From: Croceimicrobium sp965658965
Lineage (GTDB): Bacteria; Bacteroidota; Bacteroidia; Flavobacteriales; Schleiferiaceae
Length of the DNA: 64,000 nt
Direction: 5' to 3'
Assembly: GCA_965658965.1 (NCBI GenBank)
Contig: CBFHVV010000006.1
Span: 1 to 64,000 of the forward strand
In this document: positions 25,534-33,082 of the stretch, one piece after another
Numbering within the stretch: position 1 is the first letter of the stretch
Layout of the letters: every line of letters starts with the position of its first letter
Made by a program: the position numbers and the translations under genes
Notes under the pieces: model-generated
Databases searched by the model: none
Seen by the model: the letters and a program-made list of their open reading frames with translations, nothing else
Told to the model about the DNA's origin: nothing

Positions 25534-26484
25534 TTAAAAATTTGAGGAGGTCCAGGAGCTTGGTTTTTTGCTTAGATAAGACTCAATAATGGCTTTGATT
25601 TTTTTCTGGGCGTTTGACGATGAATAGTTTTCGCGTGCGACAAGCTCATCGCCTAGCTCAAATATTTGCTCATAAAGTTTTTGATTGTTAACCTTACGCT
25701 TTAGGTTCACGTAGTCAACTTCTGATAGAATTGAATTCCATACTGCACGCACATCTGCCCAATAACTTTGGTTTTCGGCCCAATATTTTTTTGCAGGATC
25801 ACAACGACTTTCGTCTACCCTACGGTAAGTATTCATACCTTTTTCATAAACTAGTGTGCTATCTTCTGTTTCTGTACGAAGCACCTTAGCATTGTCTAGC
25901 TCATGTACATGGCCATATTCTTTTATTTGGTGTTTGTTATTTCGTACCAAAACATTGTAATCGCTTCGCTTTGTGAATTCCCTGCGTGGCAGTGGCGCAG
26001 CAACTTGAGATTCCCAGTATTTTTTACCATCTATAATAACCCAAGTGGCATTGCCTTGGTATCGTGGACTATCATCTACTTGGTAAACATTTTGGGTCCA
26101 GGTGCCTTCTGCAGACTCTTTAGTTAGCTTTTTTCTTTGCCATTCAAGATTGCGTTGGTACTCAAATATTTCACGATTTTCATAGAGCCAATCTTGCCGC
26201 CAATGTTTAATTACAAAAGTGTCGTTGATCACCAGTAAATGTTGTAGTATTAACTCTCGATCCGACTCTCCTGCCACAACAATATATTCAAGCCCACTCA
26301 TTCGGTAGCGGTCGTGGTACTCGTATTCATTCGATGTGGCAAAGGTTTCAGCGTAGTCAAAGCTGACCTCATAACAACCACACATTTCCCTTATAGTCTC
26401 CTTTTCTGCTTGAAATTTTGTTTTTTGAGCCCAAGAAGATAGCCCCGAAGTAAGGGCGATAAGACTGAATAATATACGCTTCAT
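25534..26484 (-). CDS. DUF6607-like exported protein, first gene of the heme operon
   Basis: 316 residues with a signal peptide (MKRILFSLIALTSGLSSWAQ). The sequence shows IREMCGCYEVSFDYAETF (about 31-48), VIKHWRQDWLYENREIFEY, the YQVDDSPRYQGNATWV block and APLPRREFTKRSDYNVLVRNN, a pattern I associate with DUF6607, a Bacteroidota family with no known activity. CGC near residue 35 could bind metal or heme, but that is conjecture. It lies 19 bp before the exported HmuY-like gene, and two palindromic sites lie just upstream of its ATG, so it likely opens the heme transcript. Confidence 0.7.
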   Translation of the reverse strand: MKRILFSLIALTSGLSSWAQKTKFQAEKETIREMCGCYEVSFDYAETFATSNEYEYHDRYRMSGLEYIVVAGESDRELILQHLLVINDTFVIKHWRQDWLYENREIFEYQRNLEWQRKKLTKESAEGTWTQNVYQVDDSPRYQGNATWVIIDGKKYWESQVAAPLPRREFTKRSDYNVLVRNNKHQIKEYGHVHELDNAKVLRTETEDSTLVYEKGMNTYRRVDESRCDPAKKYWAENQSYWADVRAVWNSILSEVDYVNLKRKVNNQKLYEQIFELGDELVARENYSSSNAQKKIKAIIESYLSKKPSSWTSSNF

Positions 26485-26490
26485 GTAAAC

Positions 26491-26507
26491 TTATTTAGAC
26501 TAATTAA
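26491..26507. promoter_or_regulatory. Candidate operator, imperfect copy
   Basis: TTATTTA-GAC-TAATTAA, an imperfect version of the palindrome at 26553-26569, beginning 7 bp upstream of the DUF6607-like ATG. The flanks also match (CTTATTTAGA ... AAAAATAA in both copies). Confidence 0.45.
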
Positions 26508-26552
26508 AAATAATAAGGCAAAAGTAATAAGTGCCTCAGAATACGCAAAGCT

Positions 26553-26569
26553 TATTTAGATTAAATAAA
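26553..26569. promoter_or_regulatory. Candidate operator palindrome upstream of the heme operon
   Basis: TTATTTA-GAT-TAAATAA is a perfect 7-3-7 inverted repeat, 62 bp from the imperfect copy. AT-rich paired dyads in front of an iron/heme operon suggest a Fur- or DtxR-like repressor site. No regulator gene is nearby. Confidence 0.5.
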
Positions 26570-26775
26570 AATAAAATTTTAAGTAATTGTGTATCAGTAC
26601 ATATTTGAGTAATTCTCCTCTAACTTGTTGCCGCGTAAGTTTGTTGTCGTCTAGTTAGGAAGAATCTTTTATTAATTTCATTAAGCTTTTTATGGCTTCT
26701 AGTAGTCGCTATGTTGCTGGATCTTTCTTTAAGCCAACTTTGAATGTAGAGCTTAATCTGTAAGGACTTGATAGG

Positions 26776-26859
26776 GTCAATGAGAGTCCATAAACGAAAA
26801 AAGTCCCGAAACTGATGCTTCGGGACTTTTCTTAGTAGCGGGGGCAGGACTCGAACCTA
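26776..26859 (-). repeat. tRNA-fMet 3'-end/terminator direct repeat, copy A
   Basis: 84-bp block shared with 27183-27266 and 27582-27665. On the minus strand it contains the last part of tRNA-fMet (TAGGTTCGAGTCC...), its 3' end and the downstream terminator hairpin. Copies are 407 and 399 bp apart. Confidence 0.9.
26797..26830 (-). terminator. Terminator hairpin, copy A
   Basis: AAAAGTCCCGAAG paired with its complement around a short loop, then a T run on the minus strand. Here the stem is perfect, while copies B and C have one G-T wobble. Confidence 0.8.
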
Positions 26860-26887
26860 GGTCCGCCTCTGGCGGATAAGAGCCCAA
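26836..26887 (-). pseudogene. tRNA-fMet 3' fragment, copy A
   Basis: On the minus strand it begins TTGGGCTCTTATCC, like the anticodon arm of the intact initiator tRNA but with a changed loop, continues through the palindrome TCCGCCAGAGGCGGA, and ends in the exact T arm and acceptor strand of the intact gene. The 5' half (acceptor strand, D arm) is missing, so it cannot be a working tRNA. It begins 3 bp after the GIY-YIG stop codon. Confidence 0.8.
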
Positions 26888-26890
26888 GAC

Positions 26891-27145
26891 CTAGTTGTAG
26901 ACGGGAAGAATTTCAGATCTGATAAAGCTCCTTCCTTTCCCGGATTTTAAATATTTTTCATCCTTTAAGGCTTCTGATTTTTGATCATGGAAGCGCACTG
27001 CAATCACCATCCAGGGACGATATTTAATGGTAAAACCTTTTTTTGCAAGACTTTGATGCGAATGAAACCTAGTTATATGGTCAGCAGTGAAACCGATATA
27101 GAGGCGGTCATGTTTTTGAGAGTATAAAAGATAGCTTACAAACAT
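26891..27145 (-). CDS. Small GIY-YIG nuclease-domain protein, copy 1
   Basis: 84 residues, ATG start at 27145. A minimal GIY-YIG domain: YLLYSQKHDRLYIGFT carries the two motif tyrosines, ITRFHSHQ the catalytic arginine, and DEKYLKSGKGRSFIRSE the metal-binding glutamate, so the active site looks complete. Nothing else is present (no DNA-binding module). It is nearly identical to the gene at 27298-27552 and lies in the same tandem unit with a tRNA-fMet fragment. Such short proteins may be structure-specific nucleases or act in the spread of the unit. Confidence 0.85.
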   Translation of the reverse strand: MFVSYLLYSQKHDRLYIGFTADHITRFHSHQSLAKKGFTIKYRPWMVIAVRFHDQKSEALKDEKYLKSGKGRSFIRSEILPVYN

Positions 27146-27182
27146 GATTATTTGATAATTAGGTTTTCAAGGTACCACTTTC

Positions 27183-27266
27183 GTCAATGAGAGTCTCTAA
27201 ACGAAAAAAGTCCCGAAACTGATGCTTCGAGACTTTTCTTAGTAGCGGGGGCAGGACTCGAACCTA
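27183..27266 (-). repeat. tRNA-fMet 3'-end/terminator direct repeat, copy B
   Basis: Second copy of the 84-bp block, between the two GIY-YIG genes. Confidence 0.9.
27204..27237 (-). terminator. Terminator hairpin, copy B
   Basis: Same hairpin as at 26797 with one substitution (GAGAC for GGGAC) giving a wobble pair. Confidence 0.75.
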
Positions 27267-27294
27267 GGTCCGCCTCTGGCGGATAAGAGCCCAA
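27243..27294 (-). pseudogene. tRNA-fMet 3' fragment, copy B
   Basis: Essentially identical to copy A, including the inserted palindrome at 27269-27283, and again 3 bp after a GIY-YIG stop codon. Confidence 0.8.
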
Positions 27295-27297
27295 GGC

Positions 27298-27552
27298 CTA
27301 GTTGTAGATGGGAAGAATTTCAGATCTGATAAAGCTCCTTCCTTTTCCAGATTTTAAATATTTTTCATCCTTTAAGACGTCTGATTTTTGATCATGGAAG
27401 CGCACAGCGATGACCATCCAGGGACGATATTTAATGGTAAAACCTTTTTTTGCAAGTCTTTGATGCGAATGAAACCTAGTTATAAGGTCAGCAGTGAAAC
27501 CGATATAGAGGCGGTCATGTTTCTGAGAGTATAAAACATAGCTTACAAACAC
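27298..27552 (-). CDS. Small GIY-YIG nuclease-domain protein, copy 2
   Basis: 84 residues with a GTG start at 27552, where copy 1 has ATG. It differs from copy 1 at only a handful of residues (for example YVLYS for YLLYS, DLITRF for DHITRF, SDVLKDEK for SEALKDEK), and all motif residues are kept. The pattern of substitutions without frameshifts suggests both copies are or were under selection. It directly follows the terminator of the intact tRNA-fMet. Confidence 0.85.
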   Translation of the reverse strand: MFVSYVLYSQKHDRLYIGFTADLITRFHSHQRLAKKGFTIKYRPWMVIAVRFHDQKSDVLKDEKYLKSGKGRSFIRSEILPIYN

Positions 27553-27581
27553 GATTATTTGATAATTAGGTTTTCACTTTC

Positions 27582-27641
27582 GTCAATGAGAGTCTATAAA
27601 CGAAAAAAGTCCCGAAACTGATGCTTCGAGACTTTTCTTAG

Positions 27642-27665
<24 letters not shown>
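27582..27665 (-). repeat. tRNA-fMet 3'-end/terminator direct repeat, copy C (at the intact tRNA)
   Basis: Third copy of the 84-bp block; here it is joined to the complete tRNA gene. Confidence 0.9.
27603..27637 (-). terminator. Terminator of tRNA-fMet
   Basis: Hairpin AAAAGTCTCGAA / TTTCGGGACTTTT with T run on the minus strand, starting 5 bp after the tRNA 3' end. Confidence 0.8.
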
Positions 27666-27714
<49 letters not shown>

Positions 27715-27724
27715 ATGTGGGCGG

Positions 27725-27755
27725 CAAATATATAAGCATTTCTGAAAGTGAGCAA
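27725..27755 (-). promoter_or_regulatory. Promoter of tRNA-fMet
   Basis: On the minus strand: TTG (27755-27753), 20-bp spacer, TATATTTG (27732-27725), then the tRNA 5' end 10 bp on. A full match to the Bacteroidota promoter. Confidence 0.75.
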
Positions 27756-27786
27756 GCTTTTATGCTTTTTCTTGTATTTTCACGCA

Positions 27787-29826
27787 ATGAAGGTGAAAAT
27801 CTGCTGCAAATTTCTCTTAATAACACTACTTATTTGCTTCTTTAGTGTTGATATTCAGGGGCAAAGGGTGAAGTCTAAGTATTGGGAAAAGAATTGGGAA
27901 AATTTTCCTCGCCCCGTCTATAATTATGGAATAACTGATTTTACGGCGGTGAAGCGCGTGATAAGTCGCAAATATTTCCCCACAAATAGCGGATACTCGG
28001 GTGAACTTTATCAAAAGTACTATCAATTTCAATATCCAAGTAAGTGGGATGTAGCTAATCATGGCTGTGTAAAAATCCGTATTCCGGCCCGAGAACGTCT
28101 TTTGGATATCGATTATCGAGTTTGGAAGAACGGTTTACTAATTTATGAAGCGCGGCCTGGTTTAATTAATGCTCAGCTGCCTTCTCATCTTATAAGGTCT
28201 TCTTTGCATAGTGATAGCTTTAATTTGAAATTTGCCTTTTTAGAGCCCGAGTGTACGGTCGAACTTATCATTTCATGTCAGGGTGTACCGCTGCCTTACC
28301 AACTATTTTTTAATGACGATATGCCAATATTGGAGTCTGTGCAAGAACTAGTTCTTCTTTCGGAGAGTCCCTTGCGATATCAGGCCTCATCTGCCGTAGA
28401 GCACGCTGAAACAACTGAGTGGGATAATGTAATTTACACCTTTACCCTTGATAGTGTTGCTGTCAGAAGCACGCAAAAGGGCATAGATACAAGGGCTATG
28501 GCAGAGGCGAATGTTTTAATTGACTGGCAAGATCAGGTTTACTATTACGACCGTAAAGAAACAGATACTTGGCCCGATTTGCTGGAACATCTTTTTTATC
28601 AGGGTCTAGTGCGGGATTACAGTGTTTATAAGAACTCTTTGAGTGCCCAATTTGGTTGGCAGCAATTTTATGGCCCTTGGCAACGACCTCTGCGATTTTA
28701 CCGTTTGCGTGACGACGAAATAACACAAAATGAAATATATGCGGAAGGTAACTGGCGCCTAAGCCGTGCCTATGCTGATCGCTGGCTTATCTTAGAAGAC
28801 TTTGTGCAAAACTTAGAAAAGGACAGTTCGCTTACTTTTTCGCTTGCTTTACAGCAGATGCATATATTGCAAGAGAAGGCAATAAAAGCGCAAATTGAGG
28901 CAATTCCAGAACCGCCCAAAGTGTTTACGGAATACGGATTGGCCTATTCTTTTTATCAAGAGTTGTTTAAGCATTTTAAAATCCCGTATCGCCTTGCTTT
29001 GGTAAAGGCGGCGTCTCAGGCTAAAGTGGAAGTAGATTATGTTTCTCCCTGGCAATTTCAGGCGCGAGCACTGGCTTATCGCTTAAATGCCCAGGCTGAG
29101 TGGAGCTATGTTTTTGCGGGTCCTATTTTAGGTAACTTTACTGCTTTAGGGCAAATTCCCAGTCCCTTAATTGGCTCCGAAGTTTTACTTTTCAGCCCAG
29201 AAGATAGTCTTTCGCACACTATAGCTGCCTTGTCAGACACTGGGGTAGTTAAGACCAACTTTGTGCGAAGGCAGCATATTAATTTTAATAAGCCTTTTAG
29301 CTTTTATCGCAATAAAGGGCAAATTGAGTGGGACGGTGTTTTCAGGTCTTCACTTGTGCAGGACTATGTGTTGGGAGACTCTTTGCCCTATTTGCTCGCT
29401 AATGCACGCACGGAATTGTCTGCTCGGTATTACCAAGGCGATAGCCTAACAGAGCTCAAAGCTTATCGAGAAGCTATCTCTGCGGACTCAATTAGCTTCG
29501 TGATTCCTATTAATGAAGCCATTTTTCTCCCCCAGCCATCTCCCGGAAGGGTGCTCTGTTTGCCCTATTTAATTAAGGCAGAGTGGCACTATGATTTTAA
29601 AAACCTGCCCCAAGGTTTTCGCTATGCAATTAACGGCGGCGAGGAGTTAAATAATGAGGATTTCTCGCTTTCGCTAGATGTGCAGGAATTAGGCGGGGAT
29701 CATTTAAGACTAATCGTAGCGGTAGAAATACGCAGACTCTGCTATAATTCTGATTCACATAATAGATATTTGCAAATCCTTAGTCGCTTAAACAAAGGAG
29801 TAAAAATTACAATTTGGAAGAGTTAA
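27787..29826 (+). CDS. Large exported protein, function unknown
   Basis: 679 residues from ATG 27787 (a GTG at 27748 would overlap the tRNA promoter and spoil the signal peptide). The N-terminus MKVKICCKFLLITLLICFFS is a signal peptide. The body is a mix of beta-rich and helical stretches, and around residues 360-430 there is a helical segment with FTEYGLAYSFYQELFKHFKIPYRLALV that resembles the transglutaminase-like core of some Bacteroidota exported proteins, without a convincing Cys-His-Asp triad. I do not recognise the family. Its last 13 bp overlap the start of era, so the two may be co-transcribed. Confidence 0.65.
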   Translation: MKVKICCKFLLITLLICFFSVDIQGQRVKSKYWEKNWENFPRPVYNYGITDFTAVKRVISRKYFPTNSGYSGELYQKYYQFQYPSKWDVANHGCVKIRIPARERLLDIDYRVWKNGLLIYEARPGLINAQLPSHLIRSSLHSDSFNLKFAFLEPECTVELIISCQGVPLPYQLFFNDDMPILESVQELVLLSESPLRYQASSAVEHAETTEWDNVIYTFTLDSVAVRSTQKGIDTRAMAEANVLIDWQDQVYYYDRKETDTWPDLLEHLFYQGLVRDYSVYKNSLSAQFGWQQFYGPWQRPLRFYRLRDDEITQNEIYAEGNWRLSRAYADRWLILEDFVQNLEKDSSLTFSLALQQMHILQEKAIKAQIEAIPEPPKVFTEYGLAYSFYQELFKHFKIPYRLALVKAASQAKVEVDYVSPWQFQARALAYRLNAQAEWSYVFAGPILGNFTALGQIPSPLIGSEVLLFSPEDSLSHTIAALSDTGVVKTNFVRRQHINFNKPFSFYRNKGQIEWDGVFRSSLVQDYVLGDSLPYLLANARTELSARYYQGDSLTELKAYREAISADSISFVIPINEAIFLPQPSPGRVLCLPYLIKAEWHYDFKNLPQGFRYAINGGEELNNEDFSLSLDVQELGGDHLRLIVAVEIRRLCYNSDSHNRYLQILSRLNKGVKITIWKS

Positions 29827-30707
29827 AAAATCATCGTGCAGGATACGTTACCATTATTGGTAATCCTAATGTGGGTAAGTCAACTTTATTAAACGCTTTA
29901 TTGGGGGAGCAGTTATCTATTATTACTCCAAAGGCGCAGACTACCCGTCACCGAATTTTGGGAATGCTAAATGGTGATGACTATCAAATAGTATTTTCGG
30001 ACACACCCGGTATTATAAAGCCTGCCTACGCTATGCAGGAAGGTATGATGGATTTTGTGAAAGCAAGCTTCGAAGACGCCGATGTGTTTCTCTATTTGGT
30101 TGAGCCGGGTATTAGATCCCTAAAGGATGATGAGCTTTTTGAAAAATTAAAAAGAGTGGAAATGCCTCTTTTTATAATTGTAAATAAAATCGATAAAATC
30201 GACCAAGATCAGCTCGAGCAGGAGGTTAATTATTGGCATGAGCAATTTCCTAATGCTGCAATTTTACCCCTGTCTGCCTTAAAAAAGGTTAATGTGGATA
30301 TGTTAAAGGAGCGCCTTGCGTCTATGTTACCACTTAATCCACCCTTTTTCGATAAGGAAGATTTAAGCGATAAGAGCGAGCGTTTTTTTGTAGAAGAGAT
30401 GGTGCGTGAACAGATACTTTTAAACTACAGTAAGGAAATTCCTTATGCGGTTGAAGTTGAAGTAGAGGAGTTTAAGGAAGAGGAAACGATAATTCGGATA
30501 CGTGCTAATATTTATACCGAGCGAAATACCCAGAAAGGTATAATTGTAGGAGCCCAGGGTAGCATGATTAAAAAAACGGGGACCGGTGCTAGAAAGCGCA
30601 TGGAGGCGTTTTTTAAGAAAAAAGTGTTTTTGGATTTATTCGTAAAAGTGCGTAAAAATTGGCGCTCTAATGATGCTGATCTAAAGCGTTTTGGCTACAA
30701 GCGCTAG
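29814..30707 (+). CDS. era: GTPase Era
   Basis: 297 residues, the standard length. The only in-frame start consistent with family N-termini is TTG at 29814 (then EELKNHRAGYVTIIGNPNVG). G1 is GNPNVGKS, G2 around TTRHR, G3 DTPG, G4 NKID, followed by a KH domain (RIRANIYTERNTQKGIIVGAQGSM). Era binds 16S rRNA near the 3' end and assists 30S assembly. An AGGAG lies 13 bp before the TTG. It overlaps the upstream unknown gene by 13 bp. Confidence 0.95.
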   Translation: MEELKNHRAGYVTIIGNPNVGKSTLLNALLGEQLSIITPKAQTTRHRILGMLNGDDYQIVFSDTPGIIKPAYAMQEGMMDFVKASFEDADVFLYLVEPGIRSLKDDELFEKLKRVEMPLFIIVNKIDKIDQDQLEQEVNYWHEQFPNAAILPLSALKKVNVDMLKERLASMLPLNPPFFDKEDLSDKSERFFVEEMVREQILLNYSKEIPYAVEVEVEEFKEEETIIRIRANIYTERNTQKGIIVGAQGSMIKKTGTGARKRMEAFFKKKVFLDLFVKVRKNWRSNDADLKRFGYKR

Positions 30708-30722
30708 GCCTTAAAACGAGCA

Positions 30723-31424
30723 ATGAATCAATTATTTAAAATAGTCGGACTAATCTTGCTTTTAAGCGGCTGTAAGCTTCTTTTAAAGCAAGAAGATTTG
30801 ATTGTGAAATCGAAAATAGTGCGCATGCAGGCACAGGCTCCGGCTAGCTATGTGAGACCTAGCTTTAAGCAACGCTTGGATAGTGCCTCTACGATGAGTT
30901 TCTTAGTGCGATCTCGGGTGGAACCAGTTTCTGCAATTGTAGCGAATGGTTTGGTGCATAAAGATCCTGCAGTCTTTGATTTGGAAAATAACTTGGTAAG
31001 AAATCATTTTGAGGTGATTGATAGAGCTTTATATTATGATCGTAAGCTCGCTAATAAAAATTATAATTACCCTTTTGACTATATTATTGAAATCATAAAT
31101 ATTGAGACCACTAAGCATTATACAGGAATTGTTTTTAGAAATGAAAATGAGTATTATTTAGAAGGTAAAATTGTTACTGTAAAAATCATTGATGTAAAAA
31201 AAGGGATTACGGTTGCCTTGATTACGGCGGAGTATTTGCCTTGTGTAAATGGCTGTAAGATTAAATATGATCAGTACAAGGTCATAGAGTTAAGTGATTT
31301 GAGTCGCAGTGAGTTCATTCAGTTGAATGGCGATTCCTTAAAATTGAAGAGCTTAAAGGAGGGTGATTTAATGGGTGAGATTAGTGATTTTATTCGTATG
31401 AAATTGAATAAAACAAGGCCTTAG
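30723..31424 (+). CDS. Predicted lipoprotein, function unknown
   Basis: 233 residues. The N-terminus MNQLFKIVGLILLLSGCKLL ends in a lipobox (LSGC, Cys17), so it is likely a lipoprotein. The rest is mixed, with a beta-rich region near 115-165 (PFDYIIEIINIETT ... EYYLEGKIVTVKIIDVKKG) and two further cysteines in CVNGC. No family recognised. It follows era by 15 bp and converges with the LRR gene. Confidence 0.65.
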   Translation: MNQLFKIVGLILLLSGCKLLLKQEDLIVKSKIVRMQAQAPASYVRPSFKQRLDSASTMSFLVRSRVEPVSAIVANGLVHKDPAVFDLENNLVRNHFEVIDRALYYDRKLANKNYNYPFDYIIEIINIETTKHYTGIVFRNENEYYLEGKIVTVKIIDVKKGITVALITAEYLPCVNGCKIKYDQYKVIELSDLSRSEFIQLNGDSLKLKSLKEGDLMGEISDFIRMKLNKTRP

Positions 31425-31454
31425 AATATAGTTTATTCCTAGTTTGTCGTTTAT

Positions 31455-32012
31455 TTAGTCGCAATTACAGCCCCAGGTGCTTTTTATTTCGAGCTGTGGG
31501 GCGCACTCAAAAAGCCATTCTAAATCTCGCGTCCCCAGGTAATTCCTTCGTAAATCAATTTTCTCTAAACTTGGGTGTTGGCAAATATTTGAATCAATCT
31601 TTTGAATGTCGCAATCCCATAAATCAAGGTAGCTTAAATGGAGAAATTCGTGGACGGATAGGCTTAGCTTTTCTAGAGGATTCTGGGCTAAAAGTAGGCG
31701 CTCTAGTTTTGGCGCATCTGCCAGGGAGCGCGGTAGGCTTTTAAACTGATTTCCCGCCAAATTGACTGCGGTTAAATTTGGCAACTTCCCCATAAAAGCG
31801 GGCAAAGAGCTTAAATTATTATCGCTTAGGTCTAGCTCTTGTAAATTCAAGCATAGGGCCAAATCTGCCGGAAGGCTATCCAGCTTACAGTTGCTGAGGT
31901 CAAGGTTAACTAGTTCCGCTTTCGCGGGATGCGATAAAAAGCGCTCCAGCCTTTTTTGCCCTTTTATACTGCTACTAAAGAGTATTAAAATAAGTACGAG
32001 CAGCTTGCTCAT
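31455..32012 (-). CDS. Small secreted leucine-rich repeat protein
   Basis: 185 residues, signal peptide about 1-18. About five leucine-rich repeats follow (LVNLDLSNCKLDSLPADLAL, NLQELDLSDNNLSSLPAFMG, NLTAVNLAGNQFKSLPRSLA, KLERLLLAQNPLEKLSL, HLSYLDLWDCDIQKID). The tail ends WGCNCD. LRRs are binding scaffolds; the partner is unknown. The start lies 38 bp inside the ribF coding region in another frame, so its expression may depend on ribF translation. Confidence 0.78.
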   Translation of the reverse strand: MSKLLVLILILFSSSIKGQKRLERFLSHPAKAELVNLDLSNCKLDSLPADLALCLNLQELDLSDNNLSSLPAFMGKLPNLTAVNLAGNQFKSLPRSLADAPKLERLLLAQNPLEKLSLSVHEFLHLSYLDLWDCDIQKIDSNICQHPSLEKIDLRRNYLGTRDLEWLFECAPQLEIKSTWGCNCD

Positions 32013-32913
32013 CTTTTTGTAATTGTTGTTTTAAAGCCTCTAAACCGTCAAATTTCATTTCTGCACGAAGATGCTTATGGAAACGTATATTAAGGTTTTG
32101 TCCGTATAAATCTCCGGTGAAATCTAAAATATGAACTTCTATTGTTTCAAATTTGCCCCCTACTGTTGGTCGCATTCCGATATTACAAATGCCAAATTTA
32201 GTCGCTTCATTATTGTGCGGGAACTCCACACTTACTGCGTAAACTCCTTTAGCAGGTGTAATTTTATAGGAGTCCTCTAACTGAAGATTAGCGGTGGGGA
32301 AGCCCAAAGTATGGCCAATTTTCTCGCCGCTAACCACTTGTCCGAATAAAGGAAATTTGTATTCTAAATATTGGTTGGCTACTTCCATATTTCCATGGCT
32401 AATGGCCTCCCGAATTTTGGTGCTGCTTACGGTGGTGTCTTCTACGTCTTGTGCGGAAATTTCTTCTACATCAAAACCGTAGACTGGACCATACTCCTTT
32501 AAATGTTCGAAACTGCCTTCGCGGTTTCTACCGAAATGATGATCATAGCCAATTACCAATTTTTTCGCACCAATTTGGTTGACTAAAATTGTCCGCACAA
32601 AATCGAGAGAACTAGTGCGGCTAAATTCCAAAGAAAAGGGATGAATGATAAGGTGATCTAATCCCGTGTCTTTTAAAAGTTCAATCTTCTCCTTTTGAGA
32701 ATTGAGCAGTTTTAAGTCCAAATCGGGTTGTAAAACCATCCGTGGATGTGGGAAGAAAGTAAGTAAAACACTTTCTCCACCGTGCTTGCGAGCTACCTCA
32801 TTTAATTGTGAGAGGATTTTGCGGTGACCAATATGAACGCCGTCAAAAGTTCCGGTGGTTACCACGGCATTGTTAAGGGGCTGAAAATCACTAAGAGAGT
32901 AATAAACCTTCAA
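31975..32913 (-). CDS. ribF: Bifunctional riboflavin kinase/FAD synthetase
   Basis: 312 residues, the usual length. The start is TTG at 32913 (then KVYYSLSDF, as RibF proteins begin); no nearby in-frame ATG. The FAD synthetase half has TTGTFDGVHIGHRKIL with the GxHxGH nucleotidyltransferase motif and VSSTKIREAI; the riboflavin kinase half has KIGHTLGFPTANLQ and the ATP/flavin-binding GVYAV ... EVHILDF. It makes FMN and FAD. Divergent from atpD; both promoters sit between them. Confidence 0.96.
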   Translation of the reverse strand: MKVYYSLSDFQPLNNAVVTTGTFDGVHIGHRKILSQLNEVARKHGGESVLLTFFPHPRMVLQPDLDLKLLNSQKEKIELLKDTGLDHLIIHPFSLEFSRTSSLDFVRTILVNQIGAKKLVIGYDHHFGRNREGSFEHLKEYGPVYGFDVEEISAQDVEDTTVSSTKIREAISHGNMEVANQYLEYKFPLFGQVVSGEKIGHTLGFPTANLQLEDSYKITPAKGVYAVSVEFPHNNEATKFGICNIGMRPTVGGKFETIEVHILDFTGDLYGQNLNIRFHKHLRAEMKFDGLEALKQQLQKDEQAARTYFNTL

Positions 32914-32973
32914 ATTTTTCGACTTAAATTTAGCTGCTAAAAGGCCCCTTTGGCCTTTTGTTAGTTAAGTGTT

Positions 32974-33000
32974 CAAAATTATAGAAATTAAAATTCCCAA
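32974..33000 (-). promoter_or_regulatory. Promoter of ribF
   Basis: On the minus strand: TTG (33000-32998), 16-bp spacer, TAATTTTG (32981-32974). About 55 nt of leader to the TTG start. Confidence 0.65.
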
Positions 33001-33029
33001 AGCCTTCTGAAAATTAATATAAAATGGAC

Positions 33030-33037
33030 TAATTTTG
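33030..33037 (+). promoter_or_regulatory. Candidate -7 promoter element for atpDC
   Basis: TAATTTTG, 45 bp before the atpD ATG and divergent from the ribF promoter. Confidence 0.55.
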
Positions 33038-33082
33038 CACGCGAAATAAGCAAGGCCAATTAAGCCCTTAAAATTGTAACAC

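Noticed and set aside
26600..26775. A third decayed GIY-YIG unit left of copy A
   Set aside because: Only short scattered matches such as CTAGTT...GAAGAAT; too weak to support.
26836..27294. The two tRNA-like 3' fragments as functional tRNAs
   Set aside because: They lack the acceptor 5' strand and D arm and carry an inserted hairpin; they are fragments of tRNA-fMet.
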